From contig CAXNAA020000339.1 of the NCBI GenBank assembly GCA_964200075.2, positions 1 through 22,380 of the forward strand: a stretch of DNA of 22,380 bases. The letters run 5' to 3'. The translations under genes and the position numbers were made by a program. Shown one piece after another: positions 16,740 to 22,380 of the stretch. The notes beneath the pieces are model-generated. The model was not told the DNA's origin, did not search any database, and saw only the letters and a list, made by a program, of their open reading frames with translations. Position 1 is the first letter of the stretch. Each line of letters begins with the position of its first letter. Source of the stretch: Sphacelaria rigidula (Eukaryota; Phaeophyceae; Sphacelariales).

Positions 16740-19480
16740 TTCAGGAGCACCCTGCACCAATCAACCAGCAAGTAGAATCTTAGGCCGTGCTTATGTGAAA
16801 GATAGGTGACCTAACATCATAGTATATCGGTCTCGTATCGGAACGTGGAATAATAGATTGAACTGACACGTCAACCGTTGAGTTAGCAGGCGACAGAGAC
16901 AACCACTGCAGCACGGTCGTTACAGGGGAGGGGGGGGGCGCGGCCCTTTCAATTGAAAGCATAGTCGATGCGTGTTTTTGCAGCGCGGGGGGCACGGCTG
17001 AAGCAAAGGAAGGAGTGTCGAAGTCTGAAATGCACAGAAGTCTACAGTATCGAGGGCTCTAGTGTGGTTTCGCCACCCATCCGATTTACGTGACACACGA
17101 CGCGCATGCGATCATTTTGTACTGTGCACATCACATCGGGGTCATAGGCTGGATGAACTATCACTTTATGTGAGGGATACTCCTCAGCATATAAATGATT
17201 GATGACGAAAGCCTACAATAGGCAGATGGTGATATGGAGGTGGGCAGCACACGCCGGTTTATGACGTTTTCAGCGTACTGCCATGCGCTGTTGGGAGACA
17301 CCACCTTATCCTGTGTGGGTGCACAAAGGGTGCTCTACGCTAGATGTAGTGGTGGTGGCCACTGGCAGGATTGTTGTGCATACTACTGCACCCACCATAC
17401 GGCACTAGCAGCCAGGCGACATGACAATAGCCAGCTGTGCCTACATCAGTCGCCCCTGCCACCACCTGCTGAAACAAGACAGACCTTTGAACTAGGGGAG
17501 ACTGCGGAAATGAACCCCTCTCGAAAACTGGTATTACTCCGTTGAAGTCCCCCGTGCCTGAAGAGTGTGAGCATTGATACCAGAAACGCATTCACTGGGC
17601 AGGATGAACGCAAAGGAGCTCGCTGAGTGTTGGGCTCGAAAATACTCTGATACGTCTCCTCGATATAGCAACAAGGACTCTTGCACATACTCTCACCAAC
17701 CGGCATCCTGCGGCACAAGCTATTGGTATGACACAAGACAGGGGTTACCGACGAGCCATGCGGTGAGCGTACGGCGGTGTTGATCTTGAGGGACTCAAAT
17801 AGCTGTGGCCCGTGCGTCCATTTCCCACGTGATGCAGCATGGAAGCACAGGGTTTGGTGTAATTGGCACCCACTCTGCTCCGGGCGAACAGGATCATTGT
17901 GTGGATACGCAAGGTACGAACGACCTGCTCGGGTCTTCGCTGCTTCGGATGACAACACCATGGCGTGCCATACTATTTAGAGGCGGAGGTTTGCACGTAA
18001 CACACATACATGCTGAAAATGCAAGCAATCGGCGCCTCCCATATTTGGGGTACAGTAGGAATGACGCTCGGGGCAATGCAACGGGTCTCGAAGATGAGTA
18101 CACGGAGTCGTCAGGGATGGTATATGTTACAAGAAAATGACGAATTCAACACAATTTCTCCTCGGGATTCCTGTGTACAATAAACCGGGATGGCGTGCTG
18201 AAGTAGGAGGCGTGTTGTCCAGAATCGAGAACAAAGCGATCATCAAATCAATTCACGACCAACAATTGACCTCAAAACATGATTTGAGCTACGTTCGGGG
18301 ACACGCACACGGAAGCTGCTACCTTGAGAAAGGAGGGACAGACGTCAACAACAGGTGGGGAACAAACTTACGCGTGAAGACGGATCTTCAGACACAACTG
18401 TAGAAACACGCAGTTACCAACGTGATGACACAAACGACACAAACGGCATAGCAGATTTCACGACACATAAAGAGATGCGCTATATATATGCATTTGGCCG
18501 ACGGCTCAAGTGAGCCTTGTAGTGGAAATTTCAGCAAGATAATACAACCCAAGCGAGGTTTTCTTTACCTGAAATGTGTGCCGCAGTATAATGAACCTTT
18601 TCCTGGTTCATGCACAAATACACGAATCTAACATACTACGGAAACGAAAACTCGTACGCACCGTTCGATATTGAGATCGTATCGCGAATCCCTGTTAACG
18701 TGTCGTGCCGTATCGTAAAACAGATCACGTGTACTACGTAATGCCAGGCGGTGGATAAGACATACCATACAGTGCAGATCTCGGTCAAGACCCCGTGCCC
18801 CACGATGAACCCGCCTTAGCAGACAAGCGACAATTATACCATGTGTGGCCCAAGGTGCAAATGACACGTCGAACTGTTGTTGAATTTATCGCAACAATCA
18901 TATATGTCTTCTTCAATGTCCTCGTGTTTCAGGCCGTTGCATATGATCCGACGACAAAGCGAAAGGTCGGTTAGTGACGGTCTTCCAGGAACAGCAGTCT
19001 TCGAAACCGTTTCGTACAACACCGAAAACAAATGGCGCGTACGCTCGCCTACCGTGGTACTTGAAATGGTTCACTTAGTGTGCGAAACAACGGCCGCTGT
19101 ACCGGCTGTTGTCCGTATCTCCGTGCTATACTGCCCCATCTGCACTGCTGCACCGCACGCACCTTGGAGTATGCTGCTGCCGTTGTGCCGCATGCACGCA
19201 CTGAACAACTATGTGCTACACCTGTGGGGACTGAATGTACAGTTACACAGCGGCACTGGCTGCAATGCAGTGTTGCTGCATCGTACATTGTGCTGTCTGT
19301 ACTCGACGTGTGCAGCTGTATCCTCATATATGTTCTCCATCCACACAGCTGGGCGCGCCATGCTCGATGGAGGCGTTTTGTAGTCCCGTGCATCGACAAA
19401 CTTCGATTTCTCCAACAAGTCGTTTTCTCAACAACATGGGAGCAAAACGAATCTATCAAGGGGAATCCCCGTTCGAAGAC
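16740..19480. other. No recognised gene
   Basis: No family motifs were seen. Open frames of 100-171 codons occur on both strands and overlap one another (for example 17446-17961 minus, 17805-18140 plus), without sequence I can name. A purine-rich G-tract lies at 16925-16938. A 6-bp inverted word (GGCTCA AG TGAGCC) sits near 18503-18516, and TATATATATGCAT lies near 18481. None of these is enough for a feature call. The 16740-17000 part would be the promoter side of the EsV-1-7 gene. Confidence 0.35.
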
Positions 19481-19482
19481 GT

Positions 19483-19523
<41 letters not shown>
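19483..19523. repeat. (CT)n microsatellite
   Basis: About 20 CT units with one TTT interruption on the plus strand, pure GA on the minus strand. It creates artificially open frames on both strands (Ser-Leu and Arg-Glu runs) through the surrounding 19050-19690 region. Confidence 0.97.
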
Positions 19524-20165
19524 GTGAAAGATACTGTAGGAAGGGTCGAGCACCATCTATATGCATCACCGGAAACACGTTTTTCATGTTTTTGTTTTCG
19601 GATCAGAAGAAGCGAGTTCGGAAGCGGCTGTTCAATAACTGGGTGTGCGCGTGTTACGTCCTTGCATCTGACCGCGGGTCTCAGCAAATAATATTCAAGT
19701 ATCGAGTGAGGAGGAAATCAAATGCCCGAAGAAAACCGTCGACGTGCAAGGGGAAGTGTTTAGTGGCGTGGCGGAGCTTCTGGTTTGTACCTGGATGAAC
19801 ACCATAACCTTTGCCCACTTTTGCGGAAAGTAACTTGCTCCTGTTCCTAGGATTTCGGTTCAGTGTAGTGATCGTAAAATACTCCAGGACGCGTTATTAT
19901 TTAATGATGGAAGAAGGGTATGTTGTCGTGTTCGCCATGGTGTGGTGAGTCAGGCAACGTCGGTAATTTGAAAATGATGTTTGCTATTCTCGGTTTTGGT
20001 TGGTGTCGTGTGTATTCCTTCCTTGGTACATGAATGCTGTGGTAAGCGCATCGTTTCCAGTTTTTCGTCTTCCAGTGCTGCACTTGAGAATGCGCCCACA
20101 TGACGGCTGTCGGGGTCGCGATTCACCTACTTCCTTTCCTCGCCTACATGATTACAATACTGTAG
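19524..20165. other. No recognised gene
   Basis: Unique-looking sequence without a coding motif. The plus frame to 19798 ends in a basic stretch (KYRVRRKSNARRKPSTCKGK) but is only an extension of the frame opened by the CT repeat. Confidence 0.35.
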
Positions 20166-20399
20166 TCAACATTTGAAATGAGAGATTTTCGTGGTCAGAG
20201 ACAGTGGGAACTGTTTTCGCGTGCCACCGCTCATCCCAGTGAACGTTTGATCCCAAAGTTTGGGGATTGGAAGATACCAAGAATCCCCTCCATATTCGAA
20301 AACACGATCATATGTGTGTTCATTATTGAACGCCTCACGGGCTGACCGTCCTTCGGGGGTAGTGAGATTACCCAGGCCCAGGTTCTGACCCTGGAGCAT
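20166..20399 (-). CDS. Possible exon or small hypothetical protein
   Basis: A 77-codon minus frame from ATG 20399 to TGA 20166. I do not recognise it. It is listed because its make-up looks like real protein: an ordinary mix of charged, aromatic and small residues, few rare residues, and the stretch YDRVFEYGGDSWYLPIPKLW. C-rich third positions are frequent in its first half. The sequence before it on the minus strand is AT- and T-rich (TTTTTATCTATTATTATTG) and could be an intron end, with AG acceptors near CCAG and GTCAG at 20392-20386. If so it would be a last exon and the ATG is incidental. No membrane segment or signal peptide is apparent. It could equally be a chance open frame. Confidence 0.3.
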   Translation of the reverse strand: MLQGQNLGLGNLTTPEGRSAREAFNNEHTYDRVFEYGGDSWYLPIPKLWDQTFTGMSGGTRKQFPLSLTTKISHFKC

Positions 20400-22380
20400 T
20401 TTTGCTCGGTGGAAGCACTTTCAATCGGTTTCAATAATAATAGATAAAAACAGTTGCTTGTTTGAATTTTTCCACCTAGTTATTGCTCTCGAGCCGAAAA
20501 ACGGTTTTTTGGACCAGTAACAGTCGATGACATTCCTTGATGAACAAGGAACTTATTCATATCTTCCCGAAAACATCAATTGAGGATTTCGATCTCAGCA
20601 CGACCTGCTTCTCTTCCCACTATCTATCGCGACGCCGGGGGTGAAAGCGTCAAGAACGGATTCTAGACAAGAAAACTCAGAAAAGTACCCAAACTCGAAA
20701 ATTGCCCAACCCAGCTCTAGTTAGCTCAGGTGGGGGTGAAACAAATTCCATCACTCTCATAAAAATGATTTTACGGACTCGTATTTTTCTTTCTCGTCTG
20801 TTTATTGCGTTAGAGACTAAAATGACTGGGTTTTGGACAAAAAATGGTCAACAACGTCCCCTGTCGACACACTTCGGAATTAAAAGGAACACAGAGACGA
20901 GTTTTGTTTCGGAATGTGGAACGGATGCCTAGTAGTATTTCCTGACTATCAAACGGTGGGATCAACCGCTCGCTGGAATGAGCGGTAGCACGCGAAAAAG
21001 ACATCGGAAATCGCCCGCTACAAAAACGTTACAAATCTCCCATTTCAAATGAAAACCAATATACATACGGTACAGTACAGTACCGTTGCACTGTGGGAAT
21101 GTCGATTTTCTGCTGGAGACTACCGAAATATTTGATTCCATAGGAACCGCAAACACATCACACGCCAGCTGCGTCTGTCAATTTCCACTACATGTCTAAA
21201 GTTGATGTTGAGAACAGCATATTCCAGGTCTCGATAAGACATGGTATGTGCTCCAGTTGGGAGCATTGTAGCCGCAGTATATGTTCACATTATCGAGGTG
21301 GAGTGGGTTCATGCCGACACATGCACGACACGAGGTTGCTCCTCGATCATGTTGCATCATGTGGGGCGATGGATATACCCACGTGTAGCGAGCCACACAT
21401 CTTATGAAAAATATACGAGTCGTTGTTGCGACAACTGAAGCCGAACACGAGCTATACGAGGGGTATTGGTATCATGATATATACCTTTGTACACCGCGGG
21501 CCGTCGACATATTGTAGGGATCAACACATGTCGAAGATGCTTCAGGAGGCGCATAATGGAGGTGTGATGCACCTAGTAATACATCCTCGAACCTGTTTGC
21601 AGATCTAGCGAGATAAAAATATTGATCGCCATATTTGGATTTCAACCGAGGAGGTTACCCGCCAGAATATCAATGATCACTGCATAAACCACAACAACGT
21701 TTAACCGGTCTGCAGATCCGGTGACAAGAATGTTCGCTACAGCTTCCTCACACGTAAGGAGTCGGAACACGTATGATGCTCCAAGTTTGCTCCAGTTTGA
21801 TCAGAAGTGATGAGGTCACATGCTGCATTCGGAAGTCCGATGCAGCTGACTGCTCCACGTGTTTGGCGAGTGCTACTGAGTACTTGTTTGGGGGTTGATG
21901 TATACGTGCCTGTTGTATTTCCTCATCACATCATCCTTGAACCGGCACCAACATGTTGGACCAACCACCACTAGTAGGACGAAGACATCTCCGACGCTGT
22001 CTGAAAATATGGCGGACGATTAAGTTGCACTTCACCATCAACGACAACTGCAACAACCGCCGCATCTACGAACCTGTCAGGAGCTCTAGCTGACACAAAC
22101 ATCGCTTGTACATGGTACACTAATGTTCAGATTCGTCCCAGTCTGTTTCCAAGCTATCATTTTTGGCTCATGATTTCAAAACCCATAATATTATGCCTTC
22201 TGCCTCGCTCGAAGAGGTATAGTAGTCAGCGTCAATAGTTTTCAGAATTCGTAGGTGTCCTTTTTCTGAGTTTTTCTAAGTAACGTTCTTCACTACTACT
22301 TGAAAGTGCTAGCGCCGGTAGATTTGGGGAGAAAGCGTAGGCTGCGCTTAATCTGCAGTGCTTGCGTTGGTGTTTTTGGG
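20400..22380. other. No recognised gene
   Basis: AT-richer sequence with frequent stops. An A-box-like TAGCTCAGGTGG at 20721-20732 has no B box or acceptor pairing and is not a tRNA. Short hairpins such as TTCCTTG/CAAGGAA near 20535-20553 and ACGGTAC/GTACCGT at 21067-21086 are present but without context. Open frames do not exceed about 76 codons. It is likely intergenic or intronic. Confidence 0.4.
21067..21086. repeat. Small perfect hairpin
   Basis: ACGGTAC, six bases (AGTACA), GTACCGT: a 7-bp perfect stem containing nested GTAC words. No T-run follows and no function is apparent. Confidence 0.6.

Noticed and set aside
20697-20770. A-box-like TAGCTCAGGTGG suggesting a tRNA gene
   Set aside because: No B box at the expected distance and no acceptor-stem pairing.

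Overview
The window looks like nuclear DNA of a brown alga (Ectocarpus-like stramenopile). The main evidence is a minus-strand array of eight cysteine/histidine repeats at 15683-16611 that fits the EsV-1-7 pattern C-x4-C-x16-C-x2-H-x12. That family is greatly expanded in brown algae, includes the Ectocarpus developmental gene IMMEDIATE UPRIGHT, and takes its name from a phaeovirus gene. The retroelements are of types common in stramenopile genomes. No bacterial operon, rRNA, intact tRNA or CRISPR array was seen.

Positions 1-12268 are a pile of broken mobile elements, with nearly all coding pieces on the minus strand. Read 5'->3' on the minus strand they are: (i) LINE B, from an N-terminal segment and AP endonuclease (11912-11220 and 10842-10410) through a linker to the start of reverse transcriptase (RT; 9775-9310). 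It is broken by a 374-bp insertion with an (AATC)n tail and by a 247-bp element with terminal inverted repeats (TIRs). (ii) LINE A, 5'-truncated and joined directly to LINE B inside coding sequence near 9300: endonuclease C-terminus, linker and a nearly whole RT down to 6541, broken by a SINE-like insertion with a tRNA-type A box (about 8229-8640). (iii) A complete but degenerate Ty3/gypsy chromodomain LTR retrotransposon (6538-1121), with about 92% identical LTRs and gag, protease, RT, RNase H, integrase and chromodomain all recognisable across frameshifts. (iv) LINE C, of a different LINE family, with the endonuclease C-terminal half and linker (1118-94). A second small TIR element with a perfect 5-bp target duplication lies at 12053-12263.

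From 12269 to 15600 I recognise no gene. The EsV-1-7 array follows and carries a frameshifting 20-bp duplication and in-frame TGA codons, so it is probably a pseudogene. From 16740 to 22380 the sequence is non-repetitive apart from a CT microsatellite. One short minus-strand frame (20166-20399) has a codon pattern that could be an exon; nothing else is identifiable by eye.

These genes do not act together as a system. The window is a layered record of insertions in which each element dates the one it interrupts, next to one degenerate member of a lineage-expanded cysteine-rich family.
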